From: an uncultured Roseburia sp.
GTDB taxonomy: Bacteria > Bacillota > Clostridia > Lachnospirales > Lachnospiraceae
DNA: 64,000 bases
Assembly: GCA_934309475.1 (NCBI GenBank)
Contig: CAKRDK010000010.1
Span: 15,543 to 79,542, forward strand
Direction of reading: 5' to 3'
Shown here: in pieces, positions 35,341 to 43,711 of the stretch
How the letters are laid out: each line of letters opens with the position of its first letter
Numbering within the stretch: the first letter of the stretch is position 1
Position numbers and translations under genes: made by a program
The notes under the pieces: model-generated
Told to the model about the DNA's origin: nothing
Seen by the model: the letters and a program-made list of their open reading frames with translations, nothing else
Databases searched by the model: none

Positions 35341-36108
35341 TTATGCATTTTTCATACAACTGTAGCAGTAACTGATTGTCTGTGTCGCCCAGATGATTGT
35401 CACAATTGTCACCGGCAGGAGTCCAATGTTCCACAGCATACCACCGATTGCACAGATAATCCATAACACCATGCAGCATCTCTGCGTAGCCTTGTAGGCA
35501 CTGTAAGATGCCTTGTAGATTGCCATTTTCTCCGCTTCATCACAACTGTTTTCCCATTTTTTCGCAAAATCAATGTCGTAAACACTTCCCTGCTTCTCCG
35601 GATTCATCTCGCGCTCAAAATCGACGACCTCTTTCTGTCCCTTCCCGGTGCACACAATCGCCACAATCATTGCCACCAGATTGCAGAAAATCCCCGTCAG
35701 CCCACTCTTCTGTACAAGTTCAGCCAGCCCCAATACCCCGGCTGCAAAAAAGAAAAATGCCTGTATTGTAATCAGACTGATCAGTAACAGTGAAATCGTA
35801 AGCTTCTTTTCTATCCGCTCCATCTCTTCGTCATCTTCCTCGTTCCAGCCATCATACATCTTCCTTGCCTGACGGTATAAACCATGTGCTGCAGCAAACA
35901 GCACTACGGTTACCACCAGACTGACCCATGGTGCAATCTGAATCAGCGAATCCTGTATCGCACCGGCTATTTCCTCTATTCCGCTTCCCTGAAAGAAGAG
36001 CATACAAAATCCGATTATGCCTCCTAACAGTGCCGCTATCACAAGAATCAGGATAAACTTTACTCCTGCCTTATTGTTATCTCTTTGAATCTGTTCCTTC
36101 ACATCCAT
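35341..36108 (-). CDS. DUF3169 family membrane protein
   Basis: A 255-residue membrane protein with about six hydrophobic helices: two near residues 17-38 and 58-75, two near 105-125 and 135-155, and two near the C-terminus (about 210-250). A soluble acidic loop lies between. The layout matches DUF3169, a family that typically occurs beside a small XRE regulator in Firmicutes. The gene overlaps the XRE gene by 32 bases, so translation is coupled. The function of the family is unknown. Confidence 0.8.
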   Translation of the reverse strand: MDVKEQIQRDNNKAGVKFILILVIAALLGGIIGFCMLFFQGSGIEEIAGAIQDSLIQIAPWVSLVVTVVLFAAAHGLYRQARKMYDGWNEEDDEEMERIEKKLTISLLLISLITIQAFFFFAAGVLGLAELVQKSGLTGIFCNLVAMIVAIVCTGKGQKEVVDFEREMNPEKQGSVYDIDFAKKWENSCDEAEKMAIYKASYSAYKATQRCCMVLWIICAIGGMLWNIGLLPVTIVTIIWATQTISYCYSCMKNA

Positions 36109-36325
36109 TTTCTATTTCCTCCACATCTTCCTCATACGAAAAAATATCTTCCACATGTACACCAAACACTTTCGCTATCTTCAGCACGAGCGTCACAGAC
36201 GGCGAATAATCACCTCTCTCAATCTGACTGATAGTCTGCCGTGATACGCCAACGAGCTTCCCCATCTCCTGCTGATTCACTCCTATCTTCGCGCGGTACT
36301 CCTTCAAACAATTACGCAGCGCCAC
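36077..36325 (-). CDS. Small XRE-family transcriptional regulator
   Basis: An 82-residue protein that is almost wholly a helix-turn-helix domain (NQQEMGKLVGVSRQTISQIERGDYSPS) with an acidic tail. Two GTG starts exist; the one at 36325 lies eight bases after GGGAGG and is preferred, while that at 36334 abuts the site. The promoter carries palindromic TGACAAG/CTTGTCA operators, so it is probably autoregulated and controls the DUF3169 gene with which it overlaps. Confidence 0.88.
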   Translation of the reverse strand: MALRNCLKEYRAKIGVNQQEMGKLVGVSRQTISQIERGDYSPSVTLVLKIAKVFGVHVEDIFSYEEDVEEIENGCEGTDSKR

Positions 36326-36354
36326 CTGCTTCACCTCCCATTATGTATGGTTTT

Positions 36355-36382
36355 CTTGTCATTTTGACAACTTTCCTTGTCA
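36355..36382 (-). promoter_or_regulatory. Operator O2 and half-site of the XRE operon
   Basis: TGACAAGGAAAGTTGTCA (36365-36382) is an 18-bp palindrome like the one over the promoter. A further half-site TGACAAGAAAAC lies immediately downstream (36351-36362). Confidence 0.6.
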
Positions 36383-36396
36383 TTTATGTCACATTC

Positions 36397-36425
36397 ATTA
36401 TACCTATGACAAGTTTTCTTGTCAA
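36397..36425 (-). promoter_or_regulatory. Consensus promoter with overlapping operator O1
   Basis: Perfect TTGACA (36420-36425), 17-base spacer and perfect TATAAT (36397-36402). The perfect palindrome TGACAAG-AAAA-CTTGTCA (36407-36424) covers the -35 and half of the spacer, ideal for repression. Confidence 0.85.
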
Positions 36426-36450
36426 CATAGAAATTTACCGTCACTTATAC

Positions 36451-36528
36451 AGATTCGGATGTTAAAAGACAGCTCACAAATTACTTGCCGGGAAATCAAC
36501 TGTAAACTGTCTTTTAACATCCGAATCT
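36451..36528. repeat. Perfect 22-bp inverted repeat with 34-base spacer
   Basis: Arms at 36451-36472 and 36507-36528, beginning AGATTCGGATGTTAAAAG and its exact complement. No U tract follows on either strand and no gene is inside. It lies between the XRE promoter and the terminator of the zinc-ribbon gene. Confidence 0.85.
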
Positions 36529-36536
36529 TATTAATG

Positions 36537-36577
36537 CAAAAAAATTTCCGGCCACCACCTCGGGCAAGCCGGAAACT
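36537..36577 (-). terminator. Terminator after the zinc-ribbon gene
   Basis: Minus strand TTTCCGGC and GCCGGAAA pair around a 15-base loop, followed by seven U residues, 20 bases past the stop. Confidence 0.8.
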
Positions 36578-36595
36578 TTTCCTATAACCGCTATT

Positions 36596-36982
36596 CTATT
36601 CTTCAAACATGTCGTCTAACTTTGTTCCACATTTACTGCAAAACGTAGCACCCTCCGGCATTTTATTGCCACATTTTGGACATTCCAGTGCGCCCTTGAT
36701 GGCTAAAATCTCAGAACGCATTCTGTCCATTTCCTCTAATGCTTCCGTAATGTTGGCAAACTGTTCTGCTTCCTGCGGGTTGACTTCCTCTGCATCCTTA
36801 TGTTCCTGATAATAAGCTCTTCCGAGTTCTTTGTACTGGTTTTCCACAAAGTCCTGTTTTGCTTTTAAATCCAGACGAAGCTTTGCAATCTCAGAGACGT
36901 CCTTCGCTTTCTGCGTTACTTCTTTTCCTGCTGTAAGCAGGGAATCTTTCATTTCATCGAATACTGACATGAGCAATCCCAT
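36596..36982 (-). CDS. Zinc-ribbon protein with coiled coil
   Basis: A 128-residue soluble protein. The first 90 residues are helical with a heptad-like coiled coil, and the C-terminus (about 97-122) is a zinc ribbon with two CxxC pairs (CPKCGNKM and FCSKCGTKL). Such proteins are common in Clostridia and their role is unknown. The ATG at 36982 has GGAG five bases upstream; ATG 36970 is possible. It lies ten bases after the cation antiporter gene on the same strand. Confidence 0.8.
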   Translation of the reverse strand: MGLLMSVFDEMKDSLLTAGKEVTQKAKDVSEIAKLRLDLKAKQDFVENQYKELGRAYYQEHKDAEEVNPQEAEQFANITEALEEMDRMRSEILAIKGALECPKCGNKMPEGATFCSKCGTKLDDMFEE

Positions 36983-36992
36983 CCTTTCTCCA

Positions 36993-37946
36993 TTAACGCA
37001 TGCAAATGTATACAACGTATGCTACATACAATAATAGCATAAAAGCACCTTCCGCGCGTGCAATTTTTTTCTTGGACCATGCAAACGACCACACAAGAAT
37101 ACTCATTGCCACCAGAATTACAATATCAATGATATTTTCCATTAAAAATGTAATCGGGCTGATTGTTGCAGCAATGCCGAGCACGAACAGAATGTTGAAA
37201 ATATTGGAACCGATGACATTTCCAAGTGCCATGTCCACTTCATTTTTTCTGGCTGCCACGATGGAAGTCACAAGTTCCGGAAGGCTCGTGCCGAGTGCCA
37301 CAATCGTAAGTCCAATCAACGTCTGGCTAAGTCCGAATGCTGCTGCAATGACAGATGCTCCGTCTACAACCATATCACCGCCGACTGCAATCGCTGCTGC
37401 ACCACCGACAATATAAATGATACATTTCCAGACCGGAATAATCTTAATTTCCTCGGCTTCCTCTTCTACAAGCGTCTCCGTACGGGCTTTCATGGCAGAA
37501 CGAATCATCCAGAATAAGAAACCTGCAAAAATAACCAGCAGGATAATGCCATCCACTCTTCCAAGTGTCATACTAATATAGCCAAACACCAGTAACAGAA
37601 TTGCGCAGACAATGGAAAAAGGGAACTCCTGCTTCAACGTACTTTTCTGCACAGCCAACGGTGCAAAGACAGCACACACACCGCATACCACCATCAGGTT
37701 AAAAATATTTGAGCCGACAGCATTGCTGACCGCAAGTGAATTGTTGTTCGTAATAGATGCCGCTACGCTGACCGCACATTCCGGAAGGCTTGTCCCCATT
37801 GCAACAATCGTAAGACCGATAATAATGGACGGTACACGAAGTCTCTTTGCAACGGAAGAGCTGCCCTCAACAAAGAAATCTGCTCCCTTAATCAACAAAA
37901 CAAATCCTATCACTAGTATCACAACTGCTTTGATATTTTCTAACAT
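36993..37946 (-). CDS. Calcium/sodium antiporter (CaCA, YrbG-like)
   Basis: A 317-residue antiporter with two inverted repeats of about five helices. Each has the alpha-repeat motif: GTSLPECAVS with VGSNIFNLM, and GTSLPELVTS with GNVIGSNIFNIL. An acidic loop (LVEEEAEEI) joins the halves. It exchanges cytoplasmic calcium for sodium or protons in characterised relatives. AAGGAG lies upstream of the ATG at 37946. It is 22 bases downstream of mntP and probably shares the manganese riboswitch transcript, which raises the chance that it handles divalent metal stress. Confidence 0.92.
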   Translation of the reverse strand: MLENIKAVVILVIGFVLLIKGADFFVEGSSSVAKRLRVPSIIIGLTIVAMGTSLPECAVSVAASITNNNSLAVSNAVGSNIFNLMVVCGVCAVFAPLAVQKSTLKQEFPFSIVCAILLLVFGYISMTLGRVDGIILLVIFAGFLFWMIRSAMKARTETLVEEEAEEIKIIPVWKCIIYIVGGAAAIAVGGDMVVDGASVIAAAFGLSQTLIGLTIVALGTSLPELVTSIVAARKNEVDMALGNVIGSNIFNILFVLGIAATISPITFLMENIIDIVILVAMSILVWSFAWSKKKIARAEGAFMLLLYVAYVVYICMR

Positions 37947-37968
37947 ATTTTTCTCCTTTATGCTTATT

Positions 37969-38553
37969 TTAAAAGGCAAGAATGCCTAAATGCTCTAATA
38001 AAATCTTGACGCCCAGTAAAATAAGGATTACACCACCCACAATCTCTGCACGCTTTTTATATTTGGAACCAAAAAAATTTCCAACGTAAACACCAATAAT
38101 TGAAATTACAAACGTAGTAATTCCGATAATTGTAATTGCTTCCACAATCGGATAATTTAAAAAGGCAAACGTGATTCCGACTGCAAGTGCATCAATACTG
38201 GTCGCAATGGCAAGAATAAACATCTCCTTGATGTCAAGCGGCGGATCCATCTGTTCCACCTCATCTTCCCCACCCTTTTCACTCACTGCCTCTTTTACCA
38301 TATTTCCACCGATAACTACAAGTAATACAAAAGCAATCCAATGATCAATGCTGGTAATATAAGACTCAAACTGGCTGCCTAATGCCCATCCGATAAACGG
38401 CATCAGTGCCTGAAAGCCGCCAAAAAACAATCCGATGACAAACGCCTGTTTCTTGTTTACCTTCCGCATCGCAAGTCCCTTGCAAATCGATACTGCAAAA
38501 GCATCCATGGAAAGCCCTACACCCATTAAAAATAGTACAATAAATAATGACAT
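37969..38553 (-). CDS. mntP: Manganese efflux pump MntP
   Basis: A 194-residue, six-helix exporter. The two conserved Asp-containing repeats are seen (GLSMDAFAVSICKGLAMR, read as LSMDAFAVSICKG, and ATSIDALAVGITFAF). In between is an acidic loop. MntP exports Mn2+ and is widely controlled by yybP-ykoY riboswitches, one of which lies directly upstream. Full length and intact. Confidence 0.95.
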   Translation of the reverse strand: MSLFIVLFLMGVGLSMDAFAVSICKGLAMRKVNKKQAFVIGLFFGGFQALMPFIGWALGSQFESYITSIDHWIAFVLLVVIGGNMVKEAVSEKGGEDEVEQMDPPLDIKEMFILAIATSIDALAVGITFAFLNYPIVEAITIIGITTFVISIIGVYVGNFFGSKYKKRAEIVGGVILILLGVKILLEHLGILAF

Positions 38554-38599
38554 TTTTCTATCTTTTCCTTTCCTTATTGCTGATATGAATCCTCTGCAT

Positions 38600-38667
38600 A
38601 CAAAAAGAGACTTATGTATGCTAAAGGGAAAAGGGACTATCCCTTCTCTTCAACATACATGAGTCTC
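38600..38667 (-). terminator. Expression-platform terminator of the manganese riboswitch
   Basis: Minus strand GAGACTCATGTATG pairs with CATACATAAGTCTC (one mismatch) around a folded loop and is followed by UUUUU. Its 5' arm uses the CUCAU that closes aptamer P1, so the two folds exclude each other and Mn2+ binding would turn mntP on. Confidence 0.8.
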
Positions 38668-38743
38668 ATTCTTTAAGATTTGCCAGGTGCCGCCTGCACC
38701 GGTATGTTGACAAATCACGTATTCACGCGAACTACTCCCTCAC
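38659..38743 (-). ncRNA. yybP-ykoY manganese riboswitch
   Basis: Minus-strand aptamer with the hallmark segments GTGAGGGAGTAG (5'), GTCAACATAC, CACCTGGC and GAGACTCAT (3'). P1 forms between GTGAG and CTCAT. It is 105 bases upstream of mntP, the classic partner. Confidence 0.88.
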
Positions 38744-38893
38744 GGATTGTTTCTTCATATCTGATGGTTTTCAACCTGTCCCTACACTATACGGTATGTG
38801 AGAATTTTTGTCAATTATTTTCTTGTACGAATATCAAAACATTGGAAAAACTGATACTGCAAATTTGTTTTTCCGTGAAAAAGAATCTGTAAT

Positions 38894-40174
38894 CTATTCC
38901 ACTGCCTTTGCATTCGGATAAATCTGAGCCATTTTTGCATCATCATAATGCACATCCATCCACTCCTGCCAGGATGTCTCCGCGGTAATTCCCTGTCCAC
39001 GTTCATCGTAACGAATCAACGCCCCGCATGATACAACTACATTGCATATCATAAAAACCAAAAGACTGCCTGCTGCCACTTTCGCCGCCTGCGCCGGAAA
39101 CTTCCGCATTCCTCTGTCTATCGGCGGAAACAGTTTTTTAAACCACACTACCGCAGCGATTCCCCAGAAAAAGCAATATAAAAGATTGATTCTTCCGCCA
39201 AGGTTAAACGGTATCCCACTGTAATCCCAGAATACTTTTCCAAAGACAATTTCTGTAAAAACACTGCAAAGGTACTCATATGCTCCGCCGAGCAGCGTGC
39301 CGACCAGGAAGAGAAAGCTGTCGCTTCTGTCTTTGTATTTATAGAGCAGTAACGTCACCAGCGCAATCGCGAGTCCCCACACAATGCTGAACGGTCCCCA
39401 CACCACACTGCTCCTGCTCATCCAGACACCCATTGTAATCCTGCAAAAAATCGTTTCCGTGATATCCCCCAGAAATGCACCGATGAAAAAAAGCAATACC
39501 AGCTTATACAGTCCGCCATGTGCCGTAAATCCAGTCTCTGCTTTTTTTGCCTTTGGATACGCTTTCCGGATACGTTTTTGCACCATTCCTGCGATTTTGG
39601 ATTCCAGACGTTCTCTGACCTTGTCCATCTCTGCATCTGCGGATTCCCAGCGTTTCGGATTCCTGCTTTTCCCCCACAAGAGCATTGCCGATGCAAAAAT
39701 GTCGAGTGCTAAAATTCCAACCAGAACCAGCAACAGTATCTGCATAAAAAACGCCGGCAAAACAGAAAGCAGCAGTAAAGTAAGCCCGTTTCCCCAGCGC
39801 ACCACTACAAATCCTAACGCTCCCCAGAACACAGATGCCGAAATACAGATGTAGCCGTCGAGATTCCATTTCATACCGGAGTAATCCCACCAGCGCTCCT
39901 TGAATACTTTTTCAATCAGATGTCCGCTGACCCACTCCGCTACCGTACCATAAACAGCCGCAAATAAGAAAAGCCAGATGCCGTCTAGTTCCTGCAAGCC
40001 GACCGTCATGATTACAGATGTAATTCCATACAGTACGCAAAACGGTCCATTTACCAGACCGCGGTTTACAAATTTCTTCTGCTGCATGGCTGCAAACACC
40101 GTCTCTAAGACCCAGCCCACGAAGGAATAGACAAAAAACAGCCACAATAACTCATATCCCGTAAAATGATTCAT
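38894..40174 (-). CDS. Duplicated CmpB-type (putative ABC permease) membrane protein
   Basis: A 426-residue protein made of two copies of the CmpB-like domain (PF06541 type, annotated as putative ABC transporter permease). Copy 1 (about 8-155) has FVGWVLETVFA, NGPFCVLYG and ERWWDYSGMKWNLDGYI. Copy 2 (about 228-345) has FLGDITETIFC, WGPFSIVWG and FWDYSGIPFNLGGRINL. A basic linker lies between and a short extracellular tail ends the protein. The shared WDYSG-NL-G motif shows internal duplication. No ATPase is near, so the ABC label is doubtful; function unknown. Confidence 0.82.
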   Translation of the reverse strand: MNHFTGYELLWLFFVYSFVGWVLETVFAAMQQKKFVNRGLVNGPFCVLYGITSVIMTVGLQELDGIWLFLFAAVYGTVAEWVSGHLIEKVFKERWWDYSGMKWNLDGYICISASVFWGALGFVVVRWGNGLTLLLLSVLPAFFMQILLLVLVGILALDIFASAMLLWGKSRNPKRWESADAEMDKVRERLESKIAGMVQKRIRKAYPKAKKAETGFTAHGGLYKLVLLFFIGAFLGDITETIFCRITMGVWMSRSSVVWGPFSIVWGLAIALVTLLLYKYKDRSDSFLFLVGTLLGGAYEYLCSVFTEIVFGKVFWDYSGIPFNLGGRINLLYCFFWGIAAVVWFKKLFPPIDRGMRKFPAQAAKVAAGSLLVFMICNVVVSCGALIRYDERGQGITAETSWQEWMDVHYDDAKMAQIYPNAKAVE

Positions 40175-40328
40175 GCATGTTCTCCTTTGTTTATACTACG
40201 TCATTTTTATGCTCGCTGCCCCATGTGCACATGAAAACCAGAATCGATGTTCCCGGTATCCTCTCCTGTGTGACAACATTCTTTTTTTAACAACTGTTCC
40301 AACATATGTTTTCCTTTCTACGCTTTCC

Positions 40329-40351
40329 TTTAGGTAGGTATATAACCTAAA
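40329..40351. promoter_or_regulatory. Possible operator before the cupin gene
   Basis: TTTAGGT-N9-ACCTAAA, a perfect 7-bp-arm inverted repeat 90 bases upstream of the cupin ATG, at the expected place for a regulator. No -10/-35 pair is convincing. Confidence 0.4.
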
Positions 40352-40441
40352 TGTGCGTACTTTCTTTTATAGACATTATATTGTATAGTCAATGTATAAG
40401 CAATCCTAACTTTGCAGACAATGAATCAGGAGGAAAAGACG

Positions 40442-41089
40442 ATGAATCAAGTATTTACCATTGAAGACCTGCGTCCTGTGAGGGACGGCATGACGATTTC
40501 AAGAGACTCAAAGCTTGGCAGCCAAAACCGTGTCACCTATTTTTCCATGGGAAAAGATACTTCCATCAGCCAGGAAAGTTATGACCGTATGACGATGTAT
40601 CTGGGTGCTTCCGGCAGCGGAACCTTTCTCATTGGCGAAAAGCCTGAGAAAATCAGCATGGAACCGGGCTGCGCTCTCATTGTTCCCCAGAAGACATTGT
40701 GCGGAATGCAGACAGATGAGGGATTGGTGTACACCGAAATTATTTTTGAAAAGGAGACTACTATGAATCAGAATGTTAAAACAAATGAAGTATTTGCACT
40801 GAAAGATCTTATTTCCTATGAAGAGGGAAGCATCGCAAACATGGACGTCGTAAGCAACGATACGATGAAATATGTGCTCATGGCGTTCGACGAGGGAACC
40901 GGACTCACACCACACCGCGCCCCGGGAAACGCAATCGTTTTCGCCTTAGAAGGGAAAGCAACCATCGGATACGAGGGAAAAGATTATGAATTAAGCGCAG
41001 GCGAATGTTTCCGCTTTGAGAAAAACGGACTTCACAGTGTTACCGCAAACGGAAAATTTAAGATGGCTCTTTTGCTTGTATTAGAATAA
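40442..41089 (+). CDS. Tandem cupin domain protein
   Basis: A 215-residue protein with two cupin barrels. The first (about 20-105) is degenerate and poor in His. The second (about 140-212) has the cupin core TPHRAPGNAIVFALEGKATI and later FRFEKNGLHSV, with likely metal-binding His and Glu. The ATG at 40442 has AGGAGG eight bases upstream. It is a lone plus-strand gene with a possible palindromic operator. Such small cupins often respond to redox or xenobiotic stress; the reaction is unknown. Confidence 0.85.
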   Translation: MNQVFTIEDLRPVRDGMTISRDSKLGSQNRVTYFSMGKDTSISQESYDRMTMYLGASGSGTFLIGEKPEKISMEPGCALIVPQKTLCGMQTDEGLVYTEIIFEKETTMNQNVKTNEVFALKDLISYEEGSIANMDVVSNDTMKYVLMAFDEGTGLTPHRAPGNAIVFALEGKATIGYEGKDYELSAGECFRFEKNGLHSVTANGKFKMALLLVLE

Positions 41090-41092
41090 TAA

Positions 41093-41130
41093 GAAAGAGG
41101 AACGGCTGTTTTACGGCTGTTCCTCTTTTT
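41093..41130. terminator. Bidirectional terminator
   Basis: AAGAGGAAC and GTTCCTCTT pair, with a GGCTG/CGGCT inner region, and T or A runs on both sides. It serves the convergent cupin and MATE genes. Confidence 0.8.
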
Positions 41131-41132
41131 CA

Positions 41133-42479
41133 CTATCGAAATACTTTTCTCTTCACAAAATAGTACGCTATCATCATCGCGATACCCGTAACCACCCAGG
41201 AAATCGGGTAAATTATCATCAACATCCAGAATTCATGCACCATCCGACATGCGGTTGCAATCCAGATTAATCTTAACACGCACGAACCCAAAAATGTGAT
41301 GATGGCAGGTGTCAGGGAATGACCCAGACCTCGCATCGCACCGGCACTGATTTCATAGATGGACGTCAGCAGTTCGAGGGTCGTCGCTATGAGAATACGC
41401 TGGTTCGCATAGACGAGCACACCCGGATCCGTGGAATACAGACGAAGGAAAAATCCGCGTCCTAACACAAAAACGCCGGAGAGCAGTCCACAGGATACCA
41501 GTGAAAATACCATCGCAATCCGAAATATCTTTCTACATCTTTCATATTCCCCAGCTCCATAGTTCTGGCTGGTAAACGTTACCGTCGCCTGTGCAAAGGC
41601 ATTTACCAGGAAATATGCAAAAAATTCAAAGTTTAATGCCGCCGCAGAACCTGCGATTGCGTCGGAGCCAAAACTATTGATTGTACTTTGTATACAAACG
41701 TTTGCAATCGAGAACATCATACCCTGCAATCCTGCCGGTATTCCGATTGCAAGAATCTTTTTCAATTCTTTCGGTGCGATTGTCAATTTTCGTAAATTTA
41801 GCCGGATTGGCTCGGCTTCATGGAGCAGCACATACATCACAATTCCGGAACTTACCATATTTGATATTACCGTCGCAATTGCAACTCCCGCCACGCTCAG
41901 CCGGAAACCGATTACAAGCACAAGGTTCAACGCCGTGTTGATGATTCCCGCCACAATCAAGCTGTAGAGCGGACGCTTGCTGTCCCCTGTACTTCTCAAA
42001 ATGGAAGAGCCAAAATCGTACAACATGATAAAAGGCATGCCCAACAGATAAATGCGCAAATATAACACCGCAAGGTCAATTACATCCTCAGGTGTTCCCA
42101 TCAAAAGCAATACCGGTCTTGCAATGAATTGTCCTAAAATCATAACAAAAAATCCGCTCGCGATTGCAACTACAATCGCCGTATGTATCGCCGCTTCTAT
42201 ATTCTGTTCTGCTTTCTGTCCAATGTAATGCGCAATCACAACATTCGACCCCAATGATATTCCGATAAAAAGATTTATCAGAAGCGATATGAGAGAACTG
42301 TTGCTTCCGACCGCCGCAAGCGCCTGACTGCTCGCGAACCGCCCGACAACTGCCGTGTCCACAGAATTAAATAACTGCTGTAAAATACTGCTCGCCGCAA
42401 GCGGTAATGCAAACATAAGAATTTTATTCCACAACGTTCCATGCGTCATGTCCATTGACTTTTTTCCTGCTGTACTCAT
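41133..42479 (-). CDS. MATE family efflux transporter
   Basis: A 448-residue MATE protein with about 12 helices. The N-terminal block ILMFALPLAASSILQQLFNSVDTAVVG, seen as FALPLAASSILQQLFNSVD, and an internal GSSILRSTGDSKRPL segment are family hallmarks (DinF/NorM-like cluster). The ATG follows a weak ribosome site. It stands alone between convergent cupin and divergent rhodanese genes. Substrate unknown. Confidence 0.92.
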   Translation of the reverse strand: MSTAGKKSMDMTHGTLWNKILMFALPLAASSILQQLFNSVDTAVVGRFASSQALAAVGSNSSLISLLINLFIGISLGSNVVIAHYIGQKAEQNIEAAIHTAIVVAIASGFFVMILGQFIARPVLLLMGTPEDVIDLAVLYLRIYLLGMPFIMLYDFGSSILRSTGDSKRPLYSLIVAGIINTALNLVLVIGFRLSVAGVAIATVISNMVSSGIVMYVLLHEAEPIRLNLRKLTIAPKELKKILAIGIPAGLQGMMFSIANVCIQSTINSFGSDAIAGSAAALNFEFFAYFLVNAFAQATVTFTSQNYGAGEYERCRKIFRIAMVFSLVSCGLLSGVFVLGRGFFLRLYSTDPGVLVYANQRILIATTLELLTSIYEISAGAMRGLGHSLTPAIITFLGSCVLRLIWIATACRMVHEFWMLMIIYPISWVVTGIAMMIAYYFVKRKVFR

Positions 42480-42718
42480 AATAACTCTATTTCACTCCAA
42501 TGCTTTCTGAAACTTCTATCATTCCTCTGTATTGTAATCCCTTTCTATTTTTGCCGCAATATATGATTAAAAAATATACCGTATCTCTGTCCTCCCTCCC
42601 CACGTTCGCCCAGAATCTTAAAAGTTTATAAATTCCCCGCATATCCTTCCGCACACACTTGACACAGCTTCCTTCCGGTAGTAAATTTGTCTCATTATCT
42701 ATTTTGAGGTGGATTAGA

Positions 42719-43039
42719 ATGAGTATTTTCAAGAAAAAACTGACGGTAAACGAGGCAATCAACGCCGCACACACATCTGCGAATGCCATGTTGATTGACT
42801 GCCGCACCAAAGAGGAATTCCGCCACGGTCATGTGGGTGGCTGCGTGAATATTCCGCTTGACAGAATGACAGAAGATTATCTGTCGAGAAGAATTCCGGA
42901 TAAGGAGAAAAGCCTGTATATCATCGGCAGTTACCAGAACCGCTCCGAGAAAGCAGTGCGCGCACTGAAAAAAGCCGGTTACAAGCACGCTGTATTTGGC
43001 GGCTACATGGAAGAGCATTTTGGTATTTTAAAGAAATAA
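42719..43039 (+). CDS. Rhodanese-like domain protein lacking the catalytic cysteine
   Basis: A 106-residue single rhodanese domain. Typical blocks are LIDCRTKEEFRHGHVGGCVNIP and a C-terminal NRSEKAVRALKKAGY. In the active-site loop (C-x4-R) the sequence reads IIGSYQNRS, so Gly replaces Cys and sulfur transfer is not expected. It may act as a binding module. GAGGTGG lies about eight bases before the ATG. It stands alone. Confidence 0.85.
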   Translation: MSIFKKKLTVNEAINAAHTSANAMLIDCRTKEEFRHGHVGGCVNIPLDRMTEDYLSRRIPDKEKSLYIIGSYQNRSEKAVRALKKAGYKHAVFGGYMEEHFGILKK

Positions 43040-43064
43040 GCTTTATTGGAAAAAGCATTGCAAA

Positions 43065-43110
43065 AAAAGAACGCAGACTTTTTCTTTTTCAAAAAATCTG
43101 CGCTCCCTGT
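43065..43110 (-). terminator. Terminator after the flavin reductase gene
   Basis: Minus strand CGCAGA and TCTGCG pair with an A/T-rich loop and are followed by a U-rich tract, 25 bases past the stop. Confidence 0.7.
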
Positions 43111-43130
43111 TCTCTTGTACGAAAACTGTT

Positions 43131-43682
43131 TTATTTTAATTTCAAACCGTCTTTGAATGCTTCCCCGACCTTTTTTCCAAGTCCGATATATACGTTGTTG
43201 ACCGGGTCATACGTGATTGGTTTTAATTTTGCCGGGTCAATCTTTCCATCTGTCAGAATGCTTTCGTGCGCATTCACGTTGACGATTTCCCCAATTAAAA
43301 TGCCATCGTTAAAACTTTTTACCTTACATTCTAATGCCATCGGCAGTTCGTCGATTAACGGTGCATTGACGTACTCACTTTTGGTTGCGTGAAATCCCGC
43401 TTTTTCAAATTTATCCGGCACTTTTGCGGCTGACTCTACTCCGACATAGTCACACGGAATTACCGTATCTTCTGTGGCAATGCTGACTGTAAATGCGCCT
43501 GTCTTTGCAAAGTTGTCGGTTGTTTTGTGTTTTGACATGCTGATGGAAATTTCATTCATATCTGTGATGATTCCCCATGCTGCATTCATGGCATTTGGCA
43601 CACCATTTTCATCATAGGTTCCAACAATCAGTACCGGCATCGGGTACATGTATGGTTTTGCACCAAAATTTACTCTGCTCAT
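43131..43682 (-). CDS. Flavin reductase family protein
   Basis: A 183-residue FMN-binding split-barrel protein of the flavin reductase (DIM6/NTAB) family. The N-terminal PMPVLIVGTYDENGVPNAMNAAWG, seen as TYDENGVPNAMNAAWG, and ISISMSKHKTTDNFAKTGAF are typical; the latter binds the FMN phosphate. It probably reduces free flavin or serves as an electron carrier. It lies 29 bases downstream of a nitroreductase gene on the same strand, so the two may form a redox operon. Confidence 0.9.
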   Translation of the reverse strand: MSRVNFGAKPYMYPMPVLIVGTYDENGVPNAMNAAWGIITDMNEISISMSKHKTTDNFAKTGAFTVSIATEDTVIPCDYVGVESAAKVPDKFEKAGFHATKSEYVNAPLIDELPMALECKVKSFNDGILIGEIVNVNAHESILTDGKIDPAKLKPITYDPVNNVYIGLGKKVGEAFKDGLKLK

Positions 43683-43711
43683 CTTTCTTCCTCCGTTCTT
43701 TTCTTACTGTT

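Noticed and set aside
36451..36528. Invertible promoter switch.
   Set aside because: The 34-base core holds no -10/-35 pair, and no recombinase gene is near; kept only as an unexplained inverted repeat.
42487..42718. A minus-strand open frame extending across the rhodanese gene.
   Set aside because: It is antisense to a clear gene, has no ribosome site and low-complexity composition.
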